Origin: Acetobacteraceae bacterium
Lineage (GTDB): Bacteria; Pseudomonadota; Alphaproteobacteria; Acetobacterales; Acetobacteraceae
Reading direction: 5' to 3'
NCBI GenBank assembly: GCA_030041255.1
Contig: JASHOF010000012.1
Location: 152,657-216,656 of the forward strand
DNA length: 64,000 nucleotides
In this document: positions 53,430-62,751 of the stretch, in pieces
How the letters are laid out: the number at the start of each line of letters is the position of its first letter
How positions within the stretch are numbered: position 1 is the first letter of the stretch
The notes under the pieces: generated by a model
The model's database searches: none
The model's input: the letters and a program-made list of their open reading frames with translations, nothing else
Told to the model about the DNA's origin: nothing
Translations under genes and position numbers: made by a program

Positions 53430-54803
53430 TCAAAAGCCGCGGCGTCCGGCGCCAGGCGGCATCAGCGCCGAGAGCCCGTGCCGCATCAAGCCTTTCTCGC
53501 CGAGCTTCCGGGCCCGTTTCATCATCGTCGTCAGGTCGTCGAACTGCTTGAGGAGGCGGTTCACCTCGGGAACGGTGGCGCCAGAGCCGGCGGCGATACG
53601 ACGCTTGCGGCTGGCCTTGATGATGTCGGGGTGGCGGCGTTCAGCCTTGGTCATCGAGTTGATGATGGCGGCCTGATGCTTCAGGATCGCCGTATCGACG
53701 TTGGCCTCGGCCAGTTGCGCCTTCACCTTGCTGACGCCCGGCAGCATGCCGAGGATGCCGCTGAGACTGCCCATCCGCGTGATCTGGCGAAGCTGGGCCG
53801 CGTAGTCCTCGAGGTCGAACTTGCCGCGCGCCATCCTGGCGGCGAGACGCTCGGCGTCTTCGCGGTCGATCGTTTCGGCCGCCCGCTCGACGAGGCCGAC
53901 GATATCGCCCATGCCGAGGATGCGGCCGGCCACGCGCTCGGGGTGGAAATCCTCGAGCGCGTCGAGTTTTTCTCCGGTGCCGACGAGCTTGATCGGCGCC
54001 CCGGTGACGGCGCGCATGGAAAGGGCGGCACCGCCGCGGGCGTCCCCATCCATGCGCGACAGCACGATCCCGCTGACAGCGACGGTTTCGCGGAAGGCGC
54101 GCGCGGTATTGACCGCATCCTGGCCGGTCATGGCATCGACGACGAGGAGGGTCTCGACCGGCCTGGCAGCGGCGCTGACCTCGGCCACCTCGGCCATCAG
54201 CCAGGCATCGACCGAGAGCCGGCCGGCGGTATCGAGGATGACGATGTCATAGCCTTCGCGGCGCCCCGTTTCGAGGGCGCGGGCGGCGATGGCGAGCGGC
54301 GCCTGGCCGGAGACGATCGGGAGGCTGGTCACGCCGGCGCGTTCGGCAAGCTGGGCCAACTGCAACTGCGCGGCCGGGCGCTGCACGTCGAGGCTGGCGA
54401 GCAGGACCTTCCGGCGCTCTTTCTCCTTCAGGCGGAGCGCGAGCTTGGCGGCGGTGGTGGTCTTGCCGGAGCCCTGCAGGCCGACCAGCAGGATGGGAAG
54501 CGGCGGCGGGGCCTGGAGGTTGAGGCCGACGACGCCTTCGCCGCCGAGCGCCTCGACCAGGGCGTCGTGCACGACCTTGACGACCTGCTGGCCGGGGGTG
54601 ACGGAACGCAGCACTTCCTGGCCGATGGCGCGGGTGCGCACCCGCTCGATCAGGTCGCGCACCACGGCCAGCGCGACATCGGCTTCGAGCAACGCAGTGC
54701 GGACCTCGCGCAGCGCCTCCGTGACGTCGGCCTCGGAGAGCGAGCCGCGCTGGCGGAGCCGGTCGAAGACGCCGGAGAGGCGCGTGGAGAGGGTTTCGAA
54801 CAT
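53430..54803 (-). CDS. ffh: Signal recognition particle protein Ffh
   Basis: 457 aa from the ATG at 54803 ([20 protein letters not shown]). N domain, then the SRP GTPase with [29 protein letters not shown], the TGEKLD motif and the methionine-rich M domain (about 300-450, with [13 protein letters not shown]). Targets inner-membrane proteins with 4.5S RNA. Heads the ffh-rpsP-rimM-trmD unit. Confidence 0.97.
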   Translation of the reverse strand: MFETLSTRLSGVFDRLRQRGSLSEADVTEALREVRTALLEADVALAVVRDLIERVRTRAIGQEVLRSVTPGQQVVKVVHDALVEALGGEGVVGLNLQAPPPLPILLVGLQGSGKTTTAAKLALRLKEKERRKVLLASLDVQRPAAQLQLAQLAERAGVTSLPIVSGQAPLAIAARALETGRREGYDIVILDTAGRLSVDAWLMAEVAEVSAAARPVETLLVVDAMTGQDAVNTARAFRETVAVSGIVLSRMDGDARGGAALSMRAVTGAPIKLVGTGEKLDALEDFHPERVAGRILGMGDIVGLVERAAETIDREDAERLAARMARGKFDLEDYAAQLRQITRMGSLSGILGMLPGVSKVKAQLAEANVDTAILKHQAAIINSMTKAERRHPDIIKASRKRRIAAGSGATVPEVNRLLKQFDDLTTMMKRARKLGEKGLMRHGLSALMPPGAGRRGF

Positions 54804-54990
54804 CCCTTCAGCCCAAATCACAAAGCGCCGCTCAGCGAACCCTCGCGGAGCGGCGTTGCCCCCGCCGGGCGGGAACCGGGCCGGATATGCGCCGCCGGGG
54901 CCAGGGCGTCAACAAGCGCAGGCCGGCCCGCGATCGGCCGCGGCGGAAACGCCAGCGGGCGTGAATCGCGGGCCAAAAAAGCCCGGTGGC

Positions 54991-55527
54991 TCAGGCGGCG
55001 GCTTTCAGGAGATGGGAGAAATGCTTGCGGAACTTGAGCACCTTCGGTGCGACGACGGCGCGGCAATAGCCGGTGCCGGGGTTGCGGTTGAAATAGTCGT
55101 CATGCTCCGGCTCGGCTGGCCAGAATGTTTCGAGGGGCTTCACCTCGGTGACGAGCGGGGCGGGCCAGAGATCGGCGGCGCGGATTTCCTGCATCACCGC
55201 CTCGGCGGTGGCGCGCTCAGCCTCGTCGCGGATGAGAATGATCGAGCGGTACTGCGGCCCCACGTCGGCGCCCTGGCGGTCCGGCGTCGTCGGGTCATGG
55301 ATGGTGAAGAAGATGCGCAGGAGATCGGCATAGGAGATGCGTGCCGGATCGAAGGTGATCTGCACCACCTCGGCGTGACCGGTGCGGCCGGTGCAGACCT
55401 CCTTGTAAGTCGGGTTGGGCACCGCCCCGCCGGCATAGCCCGACTTCACGGCGCTCACTCCCTGCACGCCCTGGTAGACCGCCTCCAGGCACCAGAAGCA
55501 TCCGCCCCCCACTGTCGCCTGAGCCAT
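54991..55527 (-). CDS. msrA: Peptide methionine (S)-S-oxide reductase
   Basis: 178 aa from the ATG at 55527 with CAGGAGGGCAGGAC upstream. Active-site GGGCFWCLEAVYQGV, then SGYAGG, PTYKEVCTGRTGHAEVVQ, FFTIHDPTTPDRQGADVGPQYRS, and a resolving-type Cys in GYCRAVVAPK. Repairs oxidised methionine. Confidence 0.95.
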   Translation of the reverse strand: MAQATVGGGCFWCLEAVYQGVQGVSAVKSGYAGGAVPNPTYKEVCTGRTGHAEVVQITFDPARISYADLLRIFFTIHDPTTPDRQGADVGPQYRSIILIRDEAERATAEAVMQEIRAADLWPAPLVTEVKPLETFWPAEPEHDDYFNRNPGTGYCRAVVAPKVLKFRKHFSHLLKAAA

Positions 55528-55634
55528 GTCCTGCCCTCCTGAGTGGAGCTGAGAGATTGGCACGATGGTCCCGGGATCAACCGCGTTGCGGGTGTGCCGG
55601 CCTGACGAAGGTCGGAATCGGGACCCGGGGGCGC

Positions 55635-56462
55635 TCAAGGGGTCAGGACGACCGCCGGTGCGGGGCGGACGATGTCGATCAGCGCGTTGCGCATGGGGCG
55701 GCTGGAAACCACGACATAGCCGGCGAACGGCGAATCCATCTCCAGGATCACGAACATGGCCGAACTGATGGAGAGCGCGCTCAGCGTGATGATGATGAAA
55801 ACGAAAGCATTGGACGGTGCGTTGAGGCCGAAGCAGACGAAAATCACGACCAGCCAGAAAACCAGCACCAGATAGAACGGGACCGAGATGGTCGGGCGAG
55901 CGTCCTCGATCAGGGTCCAGCGCGCCGCTTCGAGATCGTGGAAGTGGCCAAGAGCGCTGGCCGCGAGTCCGCGATGCAGAGCGTCTTGCGGGACGAGGTG
56001 GTGGATGGCCAGGCCGATTTCGTTCATCAGCGCGCCGAGGGTGCGGCTTTCCAACCCTCCCGGGATGATCGGCGACGCCGGCAGGGGGTGCATCTCGAGG
56101 CGCGGCTTCGGCTCGTTGGGCCAGGTGCTGACGATGACTGTCTCGGTATAGCGACGAAGCGCGATCCGTGCTGCCATCGCCTCGGGTCCGTAGTTGCGGA
56201 GGCTTTGATCGAGCTGGACGATCTGGGAGGCGACCGCGGCCATGGCGTCGTTGTCGCGATCGAAACCCCCTTTCACCGCATAGGTCAGGAGCCCCATCAC
56301 CAGGGCGGCGAATGTCACCAGCATGGTGACGACGAGGCTGACCAGCTCGACCGTCTCCCGGCTTTTGTGCTGTTCGGAGAGATGCGCCTTGACGAACATG
56401 CCAAGCGCGGCACTCACCATCAGGAGGACGAGAACGAAGAACGCGTTGAGGGCGTCGCTCAT
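55635..56462 (-). CDS. DUF4239 family membrane protein (bestrophin-like)
   Basis: 275 aa with two helices near the N-terminus (about 5-25 and 42-64), a soluble helical middle (70-205) including LESRTLGALMNEIGLAIHHLV, and two C-terminal helices (205-250) followed by LEMDSPFAGYVVVSSRPMR, the hallmark tail of DUF4239 proteins. Function unknown, possibly a channel. The SMP-30 gene precedes it by 12 bases on the same strand. Confidence 0.8.
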   Translation of the reverse strand: MSDALNAFFVLVLLMVSAALGMFVKAHLSEQHKSRETVELVSLVVTMLVTFAALVMGLLTYAVKGGFDRDNDAMAAVASQIVQLDQSLRNYGPEAMAARIALRRYTETVIVSTWPNEPKPRLEMHPLPASPIIPGGLESRTLGALMNEIGLAIHHLVPQDALHRGLAASALGHFHDLEAARWTLIEDARPTISVPFYLVLVFWLVVIFVCFGLNAPSNAFVFIIITLSALSISSAMFVILEMDSPFAGYVVVSSRPMRNALIDIVRPAPAVVLTP

Positions 56463-56474
56463 CCTTGGCCGCGA

Positions 56475-57446
56475 TCAGGGACGCAAGGCACCGTTGACGT
56501 TGAGATAGAGCGCGTAGACGGAGGTGCTCGCGGTCATGAAGAGGCGGTTCTTCTTCTTGCCGCCGAAGCAGACATTGGAGCAGACTTCCGGGAGATGGAC
56601 CTTGCCGATCAGCTCGCCGTCGGGCGCGTAGCAGCGCACGCCATCCTCCGCCGGGTCGGCCCAGCCGAAGCTGCACCAGACATTGCCGGCGGTATCGACC
56701 CTGATACCGTCCGTCATGGCGGGGGCGAAACTGCCGGCGAAGACCGAGCCGTTGCGAAGCCTGCCGTTCTCGACCTCGAAGCGGCGGATATGCGAAGGCC
56801 CGCCATGCGTGATGCCGGTATCGACGACGTAGAGCAGCTTTTCGTCGGGTGAGAAGGCGATGCCGTTCGGGCGCGTGAAATCATCGGCCATGACCGTGAG
56901 CGCGCCGGAGGCAGGATCGAGCCGGTAGACGTTGCCCGGCAGCTCGAAATCGTCCTTATGACCTTCGTAATCGCCGTCGATTCCGTAGCCGGGATCGGTG
57001 AACCAGACGGCCCCGTCGGAGGCGACGACGACATCGTTCGGTGCGTTCAGCCGCTTGCCCTGGTAGCGCTCGGCCAGCACGGTGATGCGGCCGTCATGCC
57101 CGGTCAGGGTGACGCGGCGGGTGTCGTGCTCGCAGGTGACGAGGCGGCCTTCGCGGTCACGCGTGTTGCCGTTGGAGTAGTTCGACGGCGTGCGGAACAC
57201 GCTCACATGGCCGTCTTCCTCGAGCCAGCGCATGATGCGGTTGTTCGGAATGTCGCTCCAGAGGAGATAACCGCCGTCGCGGAAATAGACCGGGCCCTCC
57301 GCCCAGCGGAAGCCGGTGGCGATACGCTCGACCGCGGCATTGCCCTGGCGGGGGAATCTCTTCTTGTCCAGCGCCTCGATGCGCGCATCCGGGTAGCGCG
57401 TTCCGGGCAGATGGCCGAGCGGCAGGTGGGCCGGCTCTTCTGGCAT
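56475..57446 (-). CDS. SMP-30/gluconolactonase family protein
   Basis: 323 aa from the ATG at 57446. Six-bladed propeller of the SMP-30 type: ATGFRWAEGPVYFRDGGYLLWSDIPN with the metal-binding Glu, KRLNAPNDVVVASDGAVWFTDPGYGI with the Asn ligand, FTRPNGIAFSPDEKLLYV, and MTDGIRVDTAGNVW with the Asp. Hydrolyses sugar lactones; the substrate is unknown. In-frame sequence upstream to 57977 is antisense-like shadow of metG. Confidence 0.9.
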   Translation of the reverse strand: MPEEPAHLPLGHLPGTRYPDARIEALDKKRFPRQGNAAVERIATGFRWAEGPVYFRDGGYLLWSDIPNNRIMRWLEEDGHVSVFRTPSNYSNGNTRDREGRLVTCEHDTRRVTLTGHDGRITVLAERYQGKRLNAPNDVVVASDGAVWFTDPGYGIDGDYEGHKDDFELPGNVYRLDPASGALTVMADDFTRPNGIAFSPDEKLLYVVDTGITHGGPSHIRRFEVENGRLRNGSVFAGSFAPAMTDGIRVDTAGNVWCSFGWADPAEDGVRCYAPDGELIGKVHLPEVCSNVCFGGKKKNRLFMTASTSVYALYLNVNGALRP

Positions 57447-57483
57447 CGTTTTCCTCCTCGTTCGGCGTCGACTGGCGACGATT

Positions 57484-59019
57484 TTAGGCAGGCTCTGTGA
57501 AGCGGGGGAAGACCGCCTGCGGCGGCGGCAGGGGCGTTCCGGCGGGGAGCGGCACAGCGAGGGCGGCGAGATCGCGGGCCGCGGGCGGCACGCCGAGCTG
57601 GTCGAGCATGCGCGCCATGCTCTCGGGCATGAAGGGCGAAAGGACGGTTGCGATGATCCTGAGCACATCGGCGAGCACGCGCAGGACGGCTGCCATGCGT
57701 GGCGGATCCGTGCGGCGGAGCGCCCACGGCGCCTGATGGTCGATATAGGCGTTGGCGGCGCGGACGATCTTCCAGATTTCGTCGAGCGCTTCCGAGAAGG
57801 CGAGACGATCGAGCGCGGCGGCCAGATCGCGCGGCAGGGCGGCGGCGGCGGCGAGGAGGGTATGGTCGGCGTCGGTCGGAGACTTCGGGAGCGCGGGGAG
57901 GGTTGCCGCGCAGTGGCGCGCGACGAGCGAGAGCGAACGCTGGGCGAGATTGCCGAGATCGTTGGCCAGCTCGACATTCATGCGCGTGATGAGGGCACGG
58001 CGGGAAAAATCGCCGTCGTTGCCGAAGGGCACCTCGCGAAGCAGGAAGTAGCGGACGGGATCGAGCCCGAAGCGGGCGAGGAGATCGCGCGGGTCGATGA
58101 CGTTGCCGAGCGACTTGCTCATCTTCTCGCCCTCGACCGTCCACCAGCCGTGCGCGAAGACGCGCTTCGGCGGAGCAAGGCCGGCGGCCATCAGGAAGGC
58201 CGGCCAGTAGAGGGCGTGGAAGCGGGCGATCTCCTTGCCGACGAGATGCAGATCGGCCGGCCAGAAGGCCCAGCGCGGGTCGGCTTCGTCGGGGAAGCCG
58301 GCGGCGGTGATGTAGTTGGCCAGCGCATCGAGCCAGACATACATGACGTGCGCGGGATCGCCGGGAACCGGGATGCCCCAGCGGAAGCTGGCCCGGCTGA
58401 TGGAGAGATCGGAGAGGCCGGCGCGGACGAAGCTCAGCAATTCGTTGCGGCGCGAGAGGGGCAGGATGAAATCCGGATGTTCCGCGTAGAAGGCGAGCAT
58501 GCGGTCCTGCCAGGCGGAGAGGCGGAAGAAGTAGGAGGGCTCGCGCACCCATTCGACCGGGGCACCGGAGGGGGCGAGGCGGGTTCCGTCCGGGCCGGGA
58601 ACGAGCTCGGATTCGTTGTAGAACGCTTCATCGCGCACGGCGTACCAGCCCTGGTATTCGCCGAGATAGATCTCGCCCCGTTCGACGAGGCGCTGCCAGA
58701 GCACGCTGCAGGCGTGCCGGTGGCGAGGCTCTGTGGTGCGGATGAAATCGTCGTTGGAGGCGCCCATCCTGGCGGCCATGTCGCGGAAGTCGGCCGCCAC
58801 GCGATCGGTGAAGCTTTGCGGATCGAGGCCGGCCTCGGCGGCGGCCTTTTCCACTTTCTGCCCGTGCTCGTCGGTGCCGGTGAGGAAGAAGACGTCGTAG
58901 CCCGCGAGCCGCTTCCAGCGCGCCAGCACGTCGGCCGCGATGGTGGTGTAGGCGTGGCCGATATGCGGTGCACCGTTGACGTAATAGATCGGGGTCGTGA
59001 TGTAGTAGCGCTTGGTCAT
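57484..59019 (-). CDS. metG: Methionyl-tRNA synthetase
   Basis: 511 aa. HIGH motif in YYVNGAPHIGHAYTTIAAD, KMSKS in VEGEKMSKSLGNVIDP, and the tRNA anticodon-binding helical domain after residue 370. It is the short alphaproteobacterial form without a C-terminal tRNA-binding extension. The normal upstream neighbour holB has been displaced by island 2; only a holB tail copy precedes metG. Confidence 0.97.
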   Translation of the reverse strand: MTKRYYITTPIYYVNGAPHIGHAYTTIAADVLARWKRLAGYDVFFLTGTDEHGQKVEKAAAEAGLDPQSFTDRVAADFRDMAARMGASNDDFIRTTEPRHRHACSVLWQRLVERGEIYLGEYQGWYAVRDEAFYNESELVPGPDGTRLAPSGAPVEWVREPSYFFRLSAWQDRMLAFYAEHPDFILPLSRRNELLSFVRAGLSDLSISRASFRWGIPVPGDPAHVMYVWLDALANYITAAGFPDEADPRWAFWPADLHLVGKEIARFHALYWPAFLMAAGLAPPKRVFAHGWWTVEGEKMSKSLGNVIDPRDLLARFGLDPVRYFLLREVPFGNDGDFSRRALITRMNVELANDLGNLAQRSLSLVARHCAATLPALPKSPTDADHTLLAAAAALPRDLAAALDRLAFSEALDEIWKIVRAANAYIDHQAPWALRRTDPPRMAAVLRVLADVLRIIATVLSPFMPESMARMLDQLGVPPAARDLAALAVPLPAGTPLPPPQAVFPRFTEPA

Positions 59020-59170
59020 TCATGATCCGTCCAGGTGGGCCAGACCAGAGACCACGGCCTGCCGCTCGTCGAGGCTGAACCGCTCGGTCTCATCGGCCAA
59101 GCGCGAGAGCGCGTGCCACACCTCTCCCCAGGCATCAAGGGGCCGGAGCGCGAGCAGGCGGCTTTGTCCG
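59001..59170 (-). repeat. Direct repeat, holB-tail copy 1 (island 2 border, metG side)
   Basis: About 170 bases comprising the last ~150 bases of holB, its TGA and the first codons of metG. It matches 62752-62921 (offset 3751) in the same orientation with about 11 differences in the holB part and more in the metG part. Confidence 0.88.
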
Positions 59171-59505
59171 ACGGCGGCAGCAAGGGCGCCGAGCGTGGGC
59201 GGGTGGCGCATGTCGCGCAGCAACAGTTGGTGCGCGTCCTCGACCGCCCTGAACTCCCGTTCGGAGATCGCTGTGCGGGTGACAGCCGCCGTCGCCTCTC
59301 CGGCGGCGGCCTGCACGGCAAGGGGCTGCAGCACGGCGCCCTCCATGAAGAGAGTGCGGAGCGCTCCGTCGAGGCCCAGTGCGAACAGTGCCTCGGCGAG
59401 GCGGCGGAGGCGCGGCGTCGCACGCATGCCGAGGACGCGGCTTCGGCTGATCGCGGGCTCCATCAGCTCGCGGAGCCCGCGCGGCACTCCGCCGCCGACC
59501 GTCAC
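59020..59505 (-). pseudogene. AraC-type regulator fragment fused to the holB 3' end
   Basis: 161-codon frame from GTG 59505. The N-terminal ~110 residues look like the middle of a PchR/AraC regulator (ATPRLRRLAEALFALGLDGAL, then the helix-turn-helix start LLLRDMRHPPTLGALAAAVG). At that point the frame switches to holB: GQSRLLALRPLDAWGEVWHA to the end. The regulator is truncated at both ends and the holB part lacks its body, so neither function can be retained. The join is at about 59170. Confidence 0.8.
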
Positions 59506-59597
59506 GCATAGTATCGGCTGGCAACCATATAACGCATAAGTCGAATGTTAACCGGCGTGCCGGCAAAATCCTTGTACCGGGATCACGGAACGCAACG

Positions 59598-60146
59598 ATG
59601 CCAATCCTTAAGAGAAACACAAACCCCAACAACGATTCGAAATATGCCCGCCATCGCTCGATCTGGAAGGGCGAGCGAAACCAGCTTCGCGAGACGGTCA
59701 CCGGGCTGAAGGGCTCGAGTCAGGGAGAGAGGGTGAAGGTGTATCTGCAGCGGGGCGGATTTGACGATAAAGAGGGAGGAGTGCTGCCATTGGGTGTGCA
59801 ACGCGTGCTCGGCACATTCATCCGGCACTGGGAGGTAAGGCATCCGGTGCCGGAGCGATGGAGCAACGCGGTGCCATCCGGGCTTCGCGGCGATCTCGAG
59901 TTGATCTGGCACGACTTCAACGTCGTGGTCCATAAGAGATCTGGAGAAGATTTTACAGGACAGAGCCTGATCGTATTCGCCCCGAGCAGGGTCGGCTTCG
60001 ACATCATTTTCTCGAAATACGGATACGGAGAGACGGTGGGACGCGGGGAGATGATGCAGACGATGCAACGGAACCATAAATTCTACCAGTGGCAGTCTCG
60101 GCTCATGGGTGTCGAGGACCTGGTGAACGTCGATGATTTCTACTGA
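59598..60146 (+). CDS. Uncharacterised protein in island 2
   Basis: 182 aa, basic and polar N-terminus (KRNTNPNNDSKYARHRSIWKGER), no signal peptide or membrane segment, and a C-terminus rich in aromatic residues (FYQWQSRLMGV, DDFY). Base composition is lower in GC than neighbouring core genes. The segment LELIWHDFNVVVHKRS and the GFDIIFSKYGYGETVG stretch suggest an alpha/beta fold. No family recognised. Start ATG at 59598 has no strong ribosome-binding site. Confidence 0.5.
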   Translation: MPILKRNTNPNNDSKYARHRSIWKGERNQLRETVTGLKGSSQGERVKVYLQRGGFDDKEGGVLPLGVQRVLGTFIRHWEVRHPVPERWSNAVPSGLRGDLELIWHDFNVVVHKRSGEDFTGQSLIVFAPSRVGFDIIFSKYGYGETVGRGEMMQTMQRNHKFYQWQSRLMGVEDLVNVDDFY

Positions 60147-60561
60147 TAATCCGCTTGACAGACTCGACTGCTGGATGTCGCTACGCGTGAAACCGGCCAT
60201 TGGCCTGGAATTTCTCCAGATCCTTGTCGGCCTGACCGGGCCGTCCGACAAGGGTCCAGGACGTTGTTCGAGCTCGCGATTCACGCCCTCCGGCGGGTCC
60301 GCCTCGGGCGATCGCGGGCGAGCAGAGTCGCGAAGCCCAGCCGCGTGCCGTCGGTCTTGTTGCCGGCAGCGCCGGTGCGATGGTGCGGCATCTTTCGGCC
60401 GGCACTGCGACCACCGTTGCCCTGATGGCCGGGCATCGTCTCGCACCGGACCAATCACAAGGTTCATGCACGTTGGCGTGCGCAGCCCCGGTTGCGAAAC
60501 CCGGTCATTGCCGACAAGTGTCTTTCAGCCATAGTGCGCAACCTGCCATGCCGAATCGGCT
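60147..60561. other. Gene-free island sequence
   Basis: 415 bases without a credible gene; short frames on both strands lack start contexts and conserved motifs. Probably mobile-element debris between the orphan gene and the MITE. Confidence 0.4.
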
Positions 60562-60717
60562 GTAGCAGTTTGCTGAAAAACCCCGACGCAGGCGGAACGA
60601 TTGGTCGAAAAGAATCCATACGGAGCCGGCTTCGAATCTATCGTGCGCGGTCGCCTTCGGAAGCGAATCAATCTTGCGTACGCTGGGTGCCCGAAAACCT
60701 TTTTCAGCAGACTGGTA
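60562..60717. mobile_element. MITE-like element with terminal inverted repeats
   Basis: Left end TAGCAGTTTGCTGAAAAA (about 60563-60580) and the complement of the right end TACCAGTCTGCTGAAAAA (60716-60699) agree at 16 of 18 positions. Total length about 156 bases, no coding capacity. The GCTGAAAAA-type ends are reminiscent of IS5/IS1182-class termini, from memory. No target-site duplication beyond a possible GTAG could be confirmed. Confidence 0.55.
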
Positions 60718-60812
60718 GTGCGATTCTGCGCGGACCGGCACGATTCGCACAGGGGCACCACGCCGTGGCCAGGCCCGTTGAGGTGAGTTGAACGGAACAC
60801 TCTCCGAAAGCG

Positions 60813-61040
60813 TTGCGTGAGATTGCCTGCGGCGCCCAGGACAGCACGGTGGTCGCCGCCTTCGGGCCATCGCCGCAGTCCTCGAGGGACATTCCAGGGA
60901 GAGAAGCGGCCCGGCTCAACGGGATGCCGCAGCAGACATTGCGGGACCGGGTGCACCGTTACGACGAACATGGCGTGGCGGGATCGATCCCGCGACAGAG
61001 CCCGGGCCGGCCGCCGGCCGGTGCTGACGCACATGAGCAC
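60813..61040 (+). pseudogene. IS630-family transposase N-terminal relic, frameshifted
   Basis: One frame gives RRLRAIAAVLEGHSRE, and the next gives REAARLNGMPQQTLRDRVHR then EHGVAG; joined they form the helix-turn-helix start of IS630 transposases. A one-base insertion near 60905 separates them, and the catalytic domain is absent. Confidence 0.7.
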
Positions 61041-61170
61041 CTGGGTTCCGATCAACAGGATTTGATATTCATCAGGGATTTCTTAAGCTTCGCCGGCGGT
61101 TATACGGGCTTGGTGTCTGACGCAGCGCGCCGCCGGCCGATGTTGCTGCGCTTCCCGGGGGGAGAACACT

Positions 61171-61833
61171 ATGAGCTGGACGCGCACCGTGCCTTCGGCA
61201 GCCGCACAATTCGCCGCCGATCCGGTCGGCTGGATGAACGACAACATTCTGGTGGTCGCCTTCGAGGGCGGCCCCAACGACACGCTGAACGATACACCGC
61301 TGGATCTTTGCCTGATCAAGCGCTCCCCAGCGGCCGGGAAGGCATCAAAGCTTGGCCGGCTACTCGGCCTGTTTGCGATAGGCACCAAGAGCTTCGTTCC
61401 GTGCGTGGCGAACGTCGAGAGCGTGAGCCCACCATTCAAGGCGTATTTCTGCCCATACCGAGGCGGACAGACGCTGGGCACGATGATCGGCTCCAACGCG
61501 AACTTCATGTTCACTACCCAGATGGATGGCTGTTCGCTGGGAATCGGCATGCCCAACGGCACGGGAGGGCGCTATATTTATCATTCGAACGTTGGCGGGA
61601 ATATCCAGCAGCAGAGCACGAACCTGAACACCGTGATGGGTCGCCAAAACATTCAGACCATCTGGGAGCCCGGGAACTACCGCTTCGAGTTCGGACAGGC
61701 CGAACTGTGCTGCACGACCTTCGGCGTGCGGGATACCACTACCGGTACCTGGTCATTCTATGGCCAGACGTATTCCCGTGCTTACACCAACCCTGACAAG
61801 TTCTATCTTCGCGAGGTGAAGCATATCGTGTAG
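61171..61833 (+). CDS. Uncharacterised 220-aa protein with a possible Cys-His dyad
   Basis: 220 aa with GGGGGGAGAACACT before the ATG at 61171. Not recognised by family. The central region NFMFTTQMDGCSLGIG (Cys121) followed by YIYHSN (His138) resembles the GC...H pattern of CNF1/BLF1-type glutamine deamidases and other papain-like toxins; the spacing here is 17 residues. No signal peptide or membrane segment. In island 2 beside transposase debris, it could be a laterally acquired effector-like enzyme. The functional idea is speculative. Confidence 0.5.
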   Translation: MSWTRTVPSAAAQFAADPVGWMNDNILVVAFEGGPNDTLNDTPLDLCLIKRSPAAGKASKLGRLLGLFAIGTKSFVPCVANVESVSPPFKAYFCPYRGGQTLGTMIGSNANFMFTTQMDGCSLGIGMPNGTGGRYIYHSNVGGNIQQQSTNLNTVMGRQNIQTIWEPGNYRFEFGQAELCCTTFGVRDTTTGTWSFYGQTYSRAYTNPDKFYLREVKHIV

Positions 61834-62046
61834 CGCTATCGCGGCGCCCGTACCGGCGCTACGAATTCTCTGCGCTGCCCGATCGGATCGCAGAAATTCC
61901 GCCACGTCCTGTCGTGCCATAGCCATTGGTGGCGGTCCCGTGGTGCCATGAGGCGAGGCTCGCCTTGGCACCGCCGGGCGTGATTCGGCGGCTCTGACCA
62001 GCATCTTCACTGAAGCGCGGCAAGACGCCAGTTGCCTGACGACAAC

Positions 62047-62421
62047 TCAAGGCCTGACGACGGGCAGCCGCCGAATTCGAAGTAACCGCCCGGTGACCGT
62101 TACCAGCGCGCCGCTATCGAGTGCGTCCTCAACCCTTGGCCAGATGGCTTGCAGCAGCTCCGCAAGTGCCGTTGCGTCGAGACCTTCCTTGCGGATCCGT
62201 ATTACAGATGGGCCGCGCTCGCCGCCGGTAACGAGCAGGGAATGGAAATCGGCATCGAGCGTAACGCACACGCGCGAGTCGGCCCGTGCCCGCTGCAGCA
62301 CCTCTGTGTCGCTGGCACGACTCATGCCGATATCGGACACGTGAATCACGTCCCACCCACCCTGGCTTAGCAAAGCGGCCGTCGATCGCGGCAGGCCCTG
62401 ATCGAGCAGAACCCGTCTCAC
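62047..62421 (-). CDS. DUF5615 PIN-like toxin
   Basis: 124 aa: VLLDQGLPRSTAALLSQGGWD, VIHVSDIGMSRASDTEVLQ and CVTLDADFHSLL contain the acidic residues of the PIN-like DUF5615 family, thought to be an RNase toxin. Its start overlaps the antitoxin stop by 4 bases (62418-62421). Second gene of a toxin-antitoxin unit in island 2. Confidence 0.82.
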   Translation of the reverse strand: MRRVLLDQGLPRSTAALLSQGGWDVIHVSDIGMSRASDTEVLQRARADSRVCVTLDADFHSLLVTGGERGPSVIRIRKEGLDATALAELLQAIWPRVEDALDSGALVTVTGRLLRIRRLPVVRP

Positions 62422-62648
62422 ACACGTTCGAGAGGTTGCACGCTCTCATCCAGATTCCGCGCCGCAAATTCGAGCGCCTGGCGAATGTCCTCCGGTTCCA
62501 GTTCCGGGTACTGACGGCGAAGGTCATTCCAGTCCGGATAGACCGCGAGCGCCTCGATGACACGCCGCACGGAAAGGCGCATGCCACGGATCGTGGGCTG
62601 CCCGTTGAGAATATTCGGGTCAGAGGCGATCCGGTCGAACAAAGCCAT
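62418..62648 (-). CDS. DUF433 antitoxin
   Basis: 76 aa. RIASDPNILNGQPTIRGMRL is the family signature, followed by VRRVIEALAVYPDWNDLRRQ and YPELEPEDIRQALEFAARN. DUF433 proteins pair with DUF5615 toxins and probably repress their own promoter. The start is at 62648. Confidence 0.85.
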   Translation of the reverse strand: MALFDRIASDPNILNGQPTIRGMRLSVRRVIEALAVYPDWNDLRRQYPELEPEDIRQALEFAARNLDESVQPLERV

Positions 62649-62751
62649 GCGGTTTGCCCCGAATTTCCGCTCTGGCCATCATAAGTCAGGCAAGGGGCGG
62701 AAACAACGCCTCTGCGGTCAGCCCGCGATCGCCCGAGGCGAAATCGTCGGA

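Noticed and set aside
60181..60471. Minus-strand 96-codon frame as a transposase fragment
   Set aside because: Composition is typical of random GC-rich frames and no DDE or HTH motif could be identified.
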